From assembly GCA_052266715.1 (NCBI GenBank), contig JBQPRB010000006.1: a stretch of DNA of 64,000 nt; one strand, 5' to 3'. This stretch comes from Jeotgalibaca sp052266715 (lineage in GTDB: Bacteria > Bacillota > Bacilli > Lactobacillales > Aerococcaceae). The translations under genes and the position numbers were made by a program. The notes beneath the pieces were generated by a model. The model saw nothing but the letters and a program-made list of their open reading frames with translations, was not told where the DNA came from and made no database searches. Position 1 is the stretch's first letter; the number at the start of each line of letters is the position of its first letter. Shown piece by piece: positions 7,970-15,996 of this stretch.

Positions 7970-8593
7970 ATGAAGAAATGGAAAATGCTTAGTTTAGTTG
8001 GTTTATCTGGATTGGTATTGGCCGCTTGTGGTGACAATACCGAGACAACAGAGACGCCGCCGACAGATGATACGACAACCGATACAACAACCGATACAAC
8101 AACTGAGACAAGTTCTGTACCGGATGATACAGGTGTTATGGATGATTCCAATTCCGAAACAGGTGAAACGCTAAGTTTACAAGACGCCGTTGATATTTAC
8201 ATGCGTGAATATCCGGATGCACAGATACATAAGGTTGATTTCGATGAAGACTCTGGTAAATGGTCATATGAAATTGAGGGTGTATTCGAGAACCGTGAAT
8301 ACGATGCAGAAATCGATGCCGTTTCCGGAGACATCATTAAAGTTGATGAAGATGACCATGACGATAATGAACATAATGACGATGAATACTTGAATTTTGA
8401 CAATCTGATCACCCCAACAGAAGCAGTAGAGATTGCTAAAACTGCTTTGGCTGACGATTCAGAGTTAGAAGGTTGGGAATTGGATGCGGACGATGACCAT
8501 AATAATCGTGCGAAATACGATATTGAGTTCCAAGGTCATGACCGCGATGTAAGGGTTGACGCTGAAACAGGCGAAGTTTTGGAAATAGACTAA
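7970..8593 (+). CDS. PepSY-domain lipoprotein
   Basis: A 207-residue surface lipoprotein with signal peptide and lipobox LAAC (Cys20). A Thr/Asp-rich spacer to about residue 65 is followed by two PepSY repeats, the first starting at LSLQDAVDIYMREYPDA and the second at ITPTEAVEIAKTALADD. PepSY modules are known as peptidase-propeptide-like or inhibitor domains, and the actual role here is unknown. It follows the short lipoprotein by 31 nt with its own GAGGGGAG site. The gene ends in a terminator and a 51-bp-period hairpin array. Confidence 0.85.
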   Translation: MKKWKMLSLVGLSGLVLAACGDNTETTETPPTDDTTTDTTTDTTTETSSVPDDTGVMDDSNSETGETLSLQDAVDIYMREYPDAQIHKVDFDEDSGKWSYEIEGVFENREYDAEIDAVSGDIIKVDEDDHDDNEHNDDEYLNFDNLITPTEAVEIAKTALADDSELEGWELDADDDHNNRAKYDIEFQGHDRDVRVDAETGEVLEID

Positions 8594-8605
8594 GTTGAAT
8601 AGTGA

Positions 8606-8640
8606 ATCGGCAAGGGTGAGAGAACCTTTGCCGATTTTTT
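8606..8640 (+). terminator. Rho-independent terminator
   Basis: A 12-bp stem (ATCGGCAAGGGT with ACCTTTGCCGAT, one G-T pair) is followed by six T. It ends the lipoprotein transcript. Confidence 0.85.
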
Positions 8641-8649
8641 GTTTGGTAA

Positions 8650-8797
8650 GGACGACGATTAAGTTTTGTTGTTCGGGTTAATCGTCGTGATTTTCCAAAA
8701 TGGCGACGATTAAGAAGTGGGCGACTAGCTAATAGGCGCAAAATCGCCAAATCACGACGATTAGCAATATTCGAAACAGCTAATCGTCGTGATTTTT
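8650..8797. repeat. 51-bp-period hairpin array A1 (three units)
   Basis: Left arms CGACGATT start at 8653, 8704 and 8755, exactly 51 bp apart. Right arms around TAATCG start at 8679, 8730 and 8781, again 51 apart. The third hairpin has perfect 17-bp arms (8749-8765 and 8779-8795) and a T-run on the plus strand, so it can also terminate. The array lies between convergent genes. It aligns along its length with array A2 at 19.4 kb. Confidence 0.85.
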
Positions 8798-8803
8798 TAC
8801 CGG

Positions 8804-9346
8804 TTAAAAAGTATTCCCGGGTTTTTCCATAAACGCAATCTCTTCCGGGGTGGAAGTCTGGTTGCGTGCTTCATTCCGGTGTGGGTAATAGCCAAAGCGC
8901 TCGATAATCGCTTGGTGTTGCAATTCGATTTCATAGGAAAGGTCATCGGTATGTTCCTTGAATAAGGGCACAGCCAATTTATGGATGGCACTGGATTCTG
9001 AGTGCATGAACGGCATCAAGAGAAATCTTTTTTCATCGATGGTTAGTTCATTGAAATCAGGGAGCTTAATGGCTTCTTGAGAAAGAACCAGGGCCATGGT
9101 GTCTTGCGCGTAAGCTTTGGCATCGTCACGACATAGGTTTCTTGAGAATTGATCGAGGACAATGATTTCTGCCAACCGTCCTTTAATGGTTTCACGCCAA
9201 TGCCAGTATTCACCCTTGATGGCGGACTGCCAAGTTACATAGAATTGGTTGTAAATTTTCTTATCAAAATCTTCATTTTTTTCAAACCAAAAAGGAACAT
9301 TTTCCGGGTCAAACCAGAAGTCTAACACTGTTTGAAAATCTTTCAT
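8804..9346 (-). CDS. DUF924 family protein
   Basis: A 180-residue cytoplasmic protein of the DUF924 (TPR-like) family. Recognisable blocks are FWFDPENVPFWFEKNEDFD at the start, AEIIVLDQFSRNLCRDD near residue 58, FLLMPFMHSESS near 102 and FGYYPHRNEAR near 150. The function of the family is not established. ATG at 9346 follows AAGGAGAGG; 13 further codons upstream are open but lack a ribosome site. It is transcribed towards array A1. Confidence 0.88.
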   Translation of the reverse strand: MKDFQTVLDFWFDPENVPFWFEKNEDFDKKIYNQFYVTWQSAIKGEYWHWRETIKGRLAEIIVLDQFSRNLCRDDAKAYAQDTMALVLSQEAIKLPDFNELTIDEKRFLLMPFMHSESSAIHKLAVPLFKEHTDDLSYEIELQHQAIIERFGYYPHRNEARNQTSTPEEIAFMEKPGNTF

Positions 9347-9386
9347 AAAAATCCTCTCCTTCATTTTTAATTGTATCACATTCATG

Positions 9387-9446
9387 TTGGACGCTAGGCC
9401 ATTACTGTGATATAACTTAGTTATACAAACAATGATAGCGCTGACA
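9387..9446 (+). promoter_or_regulatory. Sigma-A promoter with cre site
   Basis: TTGGAC, an 18-bp spacer and TATAAC (9411-9416) precede the opine dehydrogenase gene. TGATAGCGCTGACA at 9433-9446 differs from the CcpA cre consensus at one position. It lies just downstream of the start point, the position for repression by CcpA when preferred sugars are present. Confidence 0.7.
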
Positions 9447-9471
9447 TAAATGTAGAAAGTAGGGTGAGGAA

Positions 9472-10539
9472 ATGAAGGTTACGGTTATCGGGGCAGGAAA
9501 TTCAGGTTTGGCGATGGCGGCACATCTCACAATCGAAGGGCATGAGGTGACCTTGTGGAACCGAACTGAGAAGAATATCCAGGACCTTTTGGAGAACCCA
9601 ATTATTCATTGCTCGGGTGTCATTAATGGGGATGCACGTATTGCACATGTTACCAATAATCTGAAAGATGCGCTTCTGGATCCGGAAATGATTTTTGTGA
9701 CCACACCGGCATTTTCTCACGCAGGATTGGCGACACAATTTGCATCCTTCATCACGAAACCAACGACGATTATCTTAAATCCAGGCCGTACTTTTGGGGC
9801 TTTGGAATTCCAATACAATTTCCATAAAGTAAATCCCTTTGTAGAACCGATTATTGCGGAAACACAAACGATTCTTTATACCTGTCGTAAAGTAACTCAG
9901 AATCAGGTGGAAATTTATGCGTTGAAACACGACGTTTTGGTTTCGACGATTGCTGGGGATGACAACCAGACTTTGGTTAACAATTTGCCGACGGGTTTGC
10001 GGGACAAATTCATTCCAGCCAACTCGATGATTGAAACGTCCATCGGAAACGTTGGGATGATTATGCACTGTGCTCCCATTTTATTGAACACAGGCTGGGT
10101 GGAAAGTGAGCATGATGATTTCAATTACTATCGCACCGGAATCAGCCGAACAATCGCTGGGTTTATCGAAAAAATGGACAAAGAGCGGGTAGAAGTGGCT
10201 AAGAAACTGGGTCATCCGATTGAAACGGCGGTTGAATGGATGAAACGCACGTATGAATTGGAAGGTGATGATTTATACAGTGTAATTCAAAGCAATGAAG
10301 CGTATGCCACCATCCAAGCACCGCGTTCTTTGGAACATCGTTATGTCATGGAGGATATTCCAACCGGACTGGTACCACTGGAAGCGGTCGGGAAAGAACT
10401 CGGACTGGAAATGAAGACGATCGGTCTGGTTATTGATTTGGCCTCTACTCTCCTGGGAATTGATTTCCGCAAAGAAGGACGTAATTTGCATGAATTAATA
10501 GAAGAAAATGGAATATCGGCACGAATGATTCTTAATTAG
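9472..10539 (+). CDS. Octopine/nopaline-type opine dehydrogenase
   Basis: A 355-residue NAD(P)-dependent dehydrogenase of the octopine/nopaline (opine) family. These enzymes reductively join an amino acid amine to a 2-oxo acid, or run the reverse oxidation. The N-terminal Rossmann motif is VIGAGNSGLAMAAHL. The C-terminal helical catalytic domain contains the conserved IGNVGMIMHCAPILLNTGW block (from about residue 189). ATG follows GGTGAGG. It sits under a cre-bearing promoter and 13 nt before a fused B12 enzyme, so the two probably act in one pathway. Substrates are unknown. Confidence 0.82.
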   Translation: MKVTVIGAGNSGLAMAAHLTIEGHEVTLWNRTEKNIQDLLENPIIHCSGVINGDARIAHVTNNLKDALLDPEMIFVTTPAFSHAGLATQFASFITKPTTIILNPGRTFGALEFQYNFHKVNPFVEPIIAETQTILYTCRKVTQNQVEIYALKHDVLVSTIAGDDNQTLVNNLPTGLRDKFIPANSMIETSIGNVGMIMHCAPILLNTGWVESEHDDFNYYRTGISRTIAGFIEKMDKERVEVAKKLGHPIETAVEWMKRTYELEGDDLYSVIQSNEAYATIQAPRSLEHRYVMEDIPTGLVPLEAVGKELGLEMKTIGLVIDLASTLLGIDFRKEGRNLHELIEENGISARMILN

Positions 10540-10552
10540 AGGAGGTTGCTGC

Positions 10553-12460
10553 ATGCCAGTTAAAGATAATGAAGTTTTTGCTTATTTAAAACCGTCACTT
10601 GATGCCCATACATTAGGTGTGAATGCGGCGGCTGAACTACTACGGAGCTGTGGTTACGAGGTCATCACGGGAGATACGCAGATTTCCAGTATCTTGAATG
10701 ACATTCGTTATCAATCCAATCAAGAGAAATTGGTGGCTTGGTTACGGGAAAATAAAATTACCCATGTGGGCCTGAGTTATCGGTTGGATGAGGGAGTAGC
10801 CGTTAATATGGTGGGGTATGTCCTGTATGCTTTACGGGCCAATAACATGTTGGCAACGCAAGGTGGGCCGATTAATGGTATTTCTTTTGCCGGCTTGCCG
10901 AAAGCTTGCAAAATGATCAAGGAGCAATTCAACGATGTCATTCTGACTTTTCAAGGGAGTGAATCGCCACAGGAAACGTTAGGGAAATACGGTGTGCCCG
11001 AAGAACGCATTCCCGCTGAAATGAAGGAAGGCAGTAAATACGATGAAACACTCCTGAAATTCGGGGAGGCCATCATTCGTAAAAAAGCCTACCTGGATAT
11101 GAAACCGATCGCACGTGCGAGCTACCAAGATAAAGGGACAATGAAAGATACGCTGGTAAAAAGGTTGAACGCCACCATGACCGACAACTACGCCCCTTTG
11201 TTGCGAGCACACGTTGGACCATTTTCTTCGACCGCGACACGCGAAGAGAATGTCGAAGAGTTCTTGAATTGGTGTAAGCATCTCTCGGACACGGGCTATT
11301 TGGATATCGTTTCGATCGGTAGTTCGCAACTTTCGCAATCCAATTTCGGGGAAGACTGGGGCGACCGACCCAATGGCGGAGGTGTACCGGTTAATAAACC
11401 GGAAGAATTTGAGCAAATCGCCGCAGCAGCGAGCCCGATGTTGGTCCGGACTTATTCCGGAACCCAACGCATTCCGGAAATGGCCAAGGTTTATGAAGAC
11501 CATTTGAATACAGCCTGGCATGCTTTGTCGTTATGGTGGTTCAATAAGATGGATGGGCGCGGACCGTATGATGTTTATAAGAACTTGGTCGAACATGTTA
11601 AGACCATGAAATACATTGCGACAACCGATAAACCGTTCGAACCTAATACACCGCACCATTTCGCTTTCCGCGGGGCGGATGATACGACATATGTACTGTC
11701 CGCTTACTTGGCAGCCAAACTGGCTAAAAAAGTTGGCATTAAGACGTTTGTTCTACAAATCATGTTGAACACGCCCCGATACACTTGGGGTGTGCAGGAT
11801 TTGGCCAAAGCGCGTGCGGCTTTGAGCCTGGTTCGTAATTTGGAAGATGAAAATTTCCGGGTTATTTTACAACCCCGGGCTGGTTTGGACTATTTCTCAC
11901 CGGATTTAGACCAGGCTCGCATTCAATTGGCCGCGGTTTCGGCTTTAATTGATGATATCGAACCACAAAACGAACAAAGTCCACCTGTCCTTCATGTCGT
12001 AAGCTATTCAGAAGCGGATCATTTGGCAACACCTGCTGTTATAAACGAGAGTGTTCAGATCACGCAAACCGCAATCCAGGAATACCGGCGTCAACGTCGT
12101 GCTGGCTTGGTACCGGATATGAGCAAGAACGAGGATGTGTTAGCGCGCACCGAAACATTGCTGAAGCGGGTGGGGACGATGGTGGATGCCATCGAAGAAC
12201 ATGTCACAGATCCCTATTCTCCTGAAGGATTCTATACTATTTTCGCTGCTGGCTTTATGCCAACACCGTATATTTGGGCAGAAAAAGATGAATTTGAATA
12301 CGTCACAAAGTGGCGTACAAAACCTTATCATGGTGGCGTCTGGGTGGTGGACGAAGAAGGGAAACCAGTGTCAGCCGAGCGCGTCGCTTCGGAAGCCATC
12401 CGGCACATTCCAGAGATTCAATATCGCTTGAAACAGCGTAACGCCGGACTGATAATATGA
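10553..12460 (+). CDS. Fused B12-dependent glutamate-mutase-like enzyme
   Basis: A 635-residue protein. Residues 1-160 resemble the cobalamin-binding small subunit of carbon-skeleton mutases, with DAHTLG (D17-x-H19-x-x-G22) as the motif placing His below cobalt. The rest resembles methylaspartate mutase subunit E: an NGGGVPV segment near 285, an RTYSGTQR segment near 305, a helix-rich block near 485, and a GFMPTPYIW segment near 565. Similarity is judged from memory. Glutamate mutase normally has two separate subunits, so this single chain is unusual. An AGGAGG site follows the opine dehydrogenase stop. The reaction is unknown but should be an amino-acid rearrangement. Confidence 0.62.
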   Translation: MPVKDNEVFAYLKPSLDAHTLGVNAAAELLRSCGYEVITGDTQISSILNDIRYQSNQEKLVAWLRENKITHVGLSYRLDEGVAVNMVGYVLYALRANNMLATQGGPINGISFAGLPKACKMIKEQFNDVILTFQGSESPQETLGKYGVPEERIPAEMKEGSKYDETLLKFGEAIIRKKAYLDMKPIARASYQDKGTMKDTLVKRLNATMTDNYAPLLRAHVGPFSSTATREENVEEFLNWCKHLSDTGYLDIVSIGSSQLSQSNFGEDWGDRPNGGGVPVNKPEEFEQIAAAASPMLVRTYSGTQRIPEMAKVYEDHLNTAWHALSLWWFNKMDGRGPYDVYKNLVEHVKTMKYIATTDKPFEPNTPHHFAFRGADDTTYVLSAYLAAKLAKKVGIKTFVLQIMLNTPRYTWGVQDLAKARAALSLVRNLEDENFRVILQPRAGLDYFSPDLDQARIQLAAVSALIDDIEPQNEQSPPVLHVVSYSEADHLATPAVINESVQITQTAIQEYRRQRRAGLVPDMSKNEDVLARTETLLKRVGTMVDAIEEHVTDPYSPEGFYTIFAAGFMPTPYIWAEKDEFEYVTKWRTKPYHGGVWVVDEEGKPVSAERVASEAIRHIPEIQYRLKQRNAGLII

Positions 12461-12693
12461 GAATTATTGTGGGGATTGTTTTTAAGTTGACAATTAACCA
12501 AAAAAATCACAAGTTTTTAAAACCACTGATTTTAGCTTCACATGGCGGTTGGTGAACATTATTAATTAACTTTTTCAATCATTAATTGAGTCAATATCCT
12601 TAGGTAAAACGCATAATTTTTTATAACCTCTTGATTTCATGGTATGATGGTAACAGTAAATATTAAATCTAGAAACATGGAGGAAATAATCAT

Positions 12694-13806
12694 ATGCTAA
12701 TCGGGATACCGACAGAAATCAAAAACAACGAAAACCGCGTAGGACTTACGCCAGGTGGTACTGAGCTACTTGTTAAACAAGGACACAAAGTCATGGTGCA
12801 AGCGGGGGCGGGAGTTGGATCAGGATTTACTGATGAGCAGTATACTGAAGCTGGGGCAACACTTGAGCCGTCTGCTGATAAAGTATGGTCAGCTGAAATG
12901 GTCATCAAAGTTAAAGAGCCACAACAAACAGAATATAAATATTTCCGTAAAGACCTAATTCTATTCACTTACCTACATCTTGCAAATGAACCTGAATTAA
13001 CAACTGCTTTAGAAGAATCTGGTGTGACTGCAATTGGTTATGAAACAATGCTTAGCGAGACAGGTACACTACCACTACTGAACCCGATGTCAGTTATTGC
13101 AGGACGTTTGGCTGTTCAAATCGGATCACACTTCCTGGAAAGCCATAACGGTGGAAAAGGAGTATTGATCGGTGGCGTACCGGGTGTTCAAAACGGTAAA
13201 GTTGTCATCATCGGTGGCGGGGTTACCGGACGTAATGCCTTGCAAATCGCTTTGGGTATGGGTGCTCATTGTACTGTTTTAGATGTGAGACCGGAAGTAT
13301 TAACTGAAATCGAAGCTTTATACGGAACAGAAGTTGTGACACTTATGTCCAACGCTGTAAATATTGAAGAAGCACTTAAAGATGCAGATATCGTGATTGG
13401 GGCGGTCTTGATTCCAGGACGTAAAGCACCAACCTTGGTTACTGAGAAAATGGTTTCTCAAATGCAACCAGGTTCAGTGATTGTGGATATCGCTGTTGAC
13501 CAAGGTGGTATCTTCGAAACTGAAGATCGCACCACAACACATGATGATCCCGTTTACGTTAAACACGGTGTTCTTCATTACGCTGTTCCAAATATGCCAG
13601 GTGCGGTTGCACGTACATCAACAATTGCTTTAACGAATGCAACTTTGCCATTTGCAGCTAAAATTGCAAAACTTGGACACATTGATGCAGCTAAAGAAGA
13701 CGGTACTATCTTAACTGGCTTCAACGTATTTAAAGGTAAAGTTACCAACGCTGACGTTGCTGACTCACTTGGTAAAGAGTACGCAGAAATTACAACGTTG
13801 CTATAA
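12694..13806 (+). CDS. ald: Alanine dehydrogenase
   Basis: A 370-residue NAD-dependent dehydrogenase interconverting L-alanine and pyruvate plus ammonia. The N-terminal signature IGIPTEIKNNENRVGLTP and the central dinucleotide loop GGGVTGRNALQIALGMGA (from about residue 171) are diagnostic. Length fits the family. ATG follows CATGGAGGAAA. It is monocistronic with a strong terminator behind. It may recycle the ammonia or alanine from peptide use, or feed nitrogen to the neighbouring opine pathway (inference). Confidence 0.95.
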   Translation: MLIGIPTEIKNNENRVGLTPGGTELLVKQGHKVMVQAGAGVGSGFTDEQYTEAGATLEPSADKVWSAEMVIKVKEPQQTEYKYFRKDLILFTYLHLANEPELTTALEESGVTAIGYETMLSETGTLPLLNPMSVIAGRLAVQIGSHFLESHNGGKGVLIGGVPGVQNGKVVIIGGGVTGRNALQIALGMGAHCTVLDVRPEVLTEIEALYGTEVVTLMSNAVNIEEALKDADIVIGAVLIPGRKAPTLVTEKMVSQMQPGSVIVDIAVDQGGIFETEDRTTTHDDPVYVKHGVLHYAVPNMPGAVARTSTIALTNATLPFAAKIAKLGHIDAAKEDGTILTGFNVFKGKVTNADVADSLGKEYAEITTLL

Positions 13807-13810
13807 AATA

Positions 13811-13851
13811 GAAAACAGGAGGTTCGGCGCTATGCCGGACCTCCTGTTTTT
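13811..13851. terminator. Bidirectional terminator
   Basis: A 16-bp stem (AAACAGGAGGTTCGGC with its complement, one G-T pair), loop GCTAT, flanked by A and T runs. It serves ald and the convergent gene. Confidence 0.9.
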
Positions 13852-14335
13852 AATTAAATTGAAGATAAATATCCAATCCGTAGGGAATTTCGCTCATAAC
13901 GAGTTCACCTTCAACAATCTGTTTGCTTCGACCGCCAATCACGTACACAAAAGCAGTCAGCATCGTTGACCCGAAGTAAGGCTTGATTGCCTCCACCTTA
14001 TCAGCCGGAATTTTTCCGAGCGCGATTCCTTCAATAACCAAGGTGAAATCCGGTTCAATCGCCACATTCATCGTGGTTACTTCCTCAAACTCGAAAATTC
14101 GGCGTTCGCCATCGCGGAAATCAGCGTCCACTCGTCCTTGATATGGCTTAACGAACGGATCCTCGGCAATAATCTTTTTCGCGATTTCCTGAACAACCGC
14201 TTTATCTGCAACCATCTGACGGTCCGTCATCCGGGTTTCAAACTTCACATCCGAACCCAATGACTGTTCAGGCGCTTTGGTAGCTGTTGGAGCGACCGGT
14301 TTTTTATTTCCCTTGAAAAAATCAAATAATCCCAT
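13850..14335 (-). CDS. Hypothetical cytoplasmic protein
   Basis: A 161-residue protein starting MGLFDFFKGNKK, a form common in small Firmicute proteins. It has no signal peptide or membrane segment, and a mixed alpha/beta composition after a Pro/Ala-rich linker (residues 12-27). I recognise no family motif. ATG follows GAGGTGACAGA. It is upstream-adjacent to, and co-directional with, the FrnE-type gene (45 nt away), so the two may be co-transcribed. Confidence 0.7.
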   Translation of the reverse strand: MGLFDFFKGNKKPVAPTATKAPEQSLGSDVKFETRMTDRQMVADKAVVQEIAKKIIAEDPFVKPYQGRVDADFRDGERRIFEFEEVTTMNVAIEPDFTLVIEGIALGKIPADKVEAIKPYFGSTMLTAFVYVIGGRSKQIVEGELVMSEIPYGLDIYLQFN

Positions 14336-14380
14336 TCTGTCACCTCGACTTCATTTGAGACTATCGTACCACAAAACCGC

Positions 14381-15016
14381 TTACTTATCAGACCAAACTG
14401 TCGCCAAAGTCTTCGCAAATACTTCTTCTGGCTGTGCACCCGACACTGCATATTTTCTGTCGAAAACAAAGAAAGGAACGCCTTGGACTCCGATTTGCTT
14501 CGCTTCGTTAATTTCCGCGCGCACGTTTGAAGCATAGCGCTCCGATTCCAAAACTACCCGTGCTTCTTCGCGGTCCAGACCTATTTCAGCCGCCAAATCC
14601 ACCAATGTATTAAAATCACTAATTAATAATGAATCAGTGAAATAGGCTTTTTTCAAACGTTCGTCATATTCGTTCCCTTTTCCAACTTCCTTCGCGTAAT
14701 GGAATAAACGGTGAGCATCAAACGTGTTCGCATATTGGGCAGTATCGTTATTGAAGGTTAACCCGACAGTGTCTGCCATTTCCGCAACTTGTTTATTCAT
14801 TTGTTCGACTTGCGGCAAAGGCATGCCTTTGAGTTCTGCCAACGTTTCATTCATGGTTTTACCTGGAATGTGTTTGGCGGTTGGATCTAATTGGTAGCTT
14901 TTGTATTCAATTTCAACGTCTTCTGCATGGTCGAATTTTGCCAATGCGTCTTCGAGGCGCTTATTGCCGATATAGCAAAAGGGACATACGAAGTCGGACC
15001 AAATTTCTATTTTCAA
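14381..15016 (-). CDS. FrnE/DsbA-family thiol oxidoreductase
   Basis: A 211-residue DsbA-superfamily protein of the FrnE type. The thioredoxin-fold active site CPFC is at residues 11-14 right after the first strand. A long helical insert follows, and the conserved cis-Pro segment GVQGVPFFVF is near residue 175. It has no signal peptide, so it acts in the cytoplasm, probably as a disulfide oxidoreductase or isomerase in redox stress. The start is TTG at 15016, 7 nt behind a perfect AGGAGG, which overrules longer readings. Confidence 0.9.
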   Translation of the reverse strand: MKIEIWSDFVCPFCYIGNKRLEDALAKFDHAEDVEIEYKSYQLDPTAKHIPGKTMNETLAELKGMPLPQVEQMNKQVAEMADTVGLTFNNDTAQYANTFDAHRLFHYAKEVGKGNEYDERLKKAYFTDSLLISDFNTLVDLAAEIGLDREEARVVLESERYASNVRAEINEAKQIGVQGVPFFVFDRKYAVSGAQPEEVFAKTLATVWSDK

Positions 15017-15105
15017 ATGACTTCCTCCTAAATGGTTTGTATAATGAATATAGCAAAGAGAAGATTCGGATTCAAATTTTTGGATTTTGAGATAAGAGGT
15101 GCAGG

Positions 15106-15816
15106 ATGAACAGATTTGATGAAATTGCCGGAGAGTATGATGAAGATATTTACCCTTTAAATGAAAAGGAATTTGTGACGCCAACGGTTGAAAAACTGGC
15201 AGAGTTGGCGCCCGGAAATGATGTTCTGGAACTGGCGGTAGGGACCGGACGGATTGCCATTCCATTAGCGGAACGTGGGTTCCAGGTGACCGGTATGGAT
15301 ATTTCGGAGGGGATGCTTCAGGAACTCCACAAGAAAAGTGACCGGGTTAAAACACTGGTTGGAGACATGCGCAATGTAGCTGTGGATGCGCAGTTTGACT
15401 TGGTGTATTTAATTTTTAATGGCATCACGTACGCATTGACGTTGGACGACCAAGTGGCGACTATCCAGAATGCCGCGCGTCATCTGCGATCGGGTGGGGT
15501 GCTGGTCATCGAAACGTTCGTCCCACGGGTTCATGAAATTGTGGGGGATAACCGTGCACCATTTGCTTTGGAAGAAGATTTTATTGGCTATGATGAGTAT
15601 GATCGTGTTAACCAAAAATTGATTTCAAAGCAATTTGATTTGTCAGAAGACCAGGTTGCATCCCACCAAACTGAACATCGTTACGTGTGGCCATCAGAAC
15701 TGGAATTAATGGGCCGTTTGGCAGGCTTGGAAGTCGCCTATAAGTGGGGGGATTGGACCGGCGAAGCGTTGACCAATGATTCTGACGATATGATTATTAT
15801 TTTTCGCAAAAAGTGA
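15106..15816 (+). CDS. Class I SAM-dependent methyltransferase
   Basis: A 236-residue Rossmann-fold methyltransferase. Motif I is VLELAVGTGRIAIPLAERG near residue 40, the acidic loop VTGMDIS is near 64, and motif II-like VGDMRN is near 86. Substrate is unknown; similar proteins methylate small molecules. Start ATG behind AAGAGGTGCAGG. Its stop codon lies inside the first arm of hairpin array B, so the array begins without any spacer. Confidence 0.88.
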   Translation: MNRFDEIAGEYDEDIYPLNEKEFVTPTVEKLAELAPGNDVLELAVGTGRIAIPLAERGFQVTGMDISEGMLQELHKKSDRVKTLVGDMRNVAVDAQFDLVYLIFNGITYALTLDDQVATIQNAARHLRSGGVLVIETFVPRVHEIVGDNRAPFALEEDFIGYDEYDRVNQKLISKQFDLSEDQVASHQTEHRYVWPSELELMGRLAGLEVAYKWGDWTGEALTNDSDDMIIIFRKK

Positions 15817-15952
15817 TTACTCATATGGAAAAATGACTTTGAGTAATCACTTAATGGGTAAAACTGATTACTCAAACGCAAAATCCCACTTGAGTAATCA
15901 GTTTAAACACAAAAGTGATTACTCAAAAAAAAACTCGTGCTTGAGTAATCAC
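15813..15952. repeat. 51-bp-period hairpin array B (three units)
   Basis: Three hairpins with left arms at 15813, 15864 and 15915, exactly 51 bp apart. Arms are GTGATTACTCA/TGAGTAATCAC, CTGATTACTCAA/TTGAGTAATCAG and GTGATTACTCAA/TTGAGTAATCAC. The middle unit swaps the closing G-C to C-G on both arms, a compensatory change that supports selection on pairing. The array sits between convergent genes and starts on a stop codon. Confidence 0.88.
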
Positions 15953-15960
15953 CCCAACAA

Positions 15961-15996
15961 GAAAACCGCCCAATCACAATGGATTGAGCGGTTTTC
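15961..15996 (-). terminator. Terminator, mainly minus strand
   Basis: GAAAACCGC(C)CAATC pairs with GATTGAGCGGTTTTC. It lies behind the DUF554 gene. Confidence 0.75.

Noticed and set aside
8436..8750. Minus-strand ORF across array A1, similar to one across array A2 (19177-19506)
   Set aside because: The similarity comes from the shared repeat. Both ORFs run antisense into well-supported genes and lack ribosome sites.
8650..8797. Could the 51-bp arrays be CRISPR?
   Set aside because: There are only three or four units, each hairpin changes sequence, there are no unique spacers of constant length between identical repeats, and no cas genes.
10979..11521. 180-codon minus-strand ORF inside the B12 enzyme gene
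   Set aside because: It overlaps conserved coding sequence on the other strand, with a biased composition typical of shadow frames.
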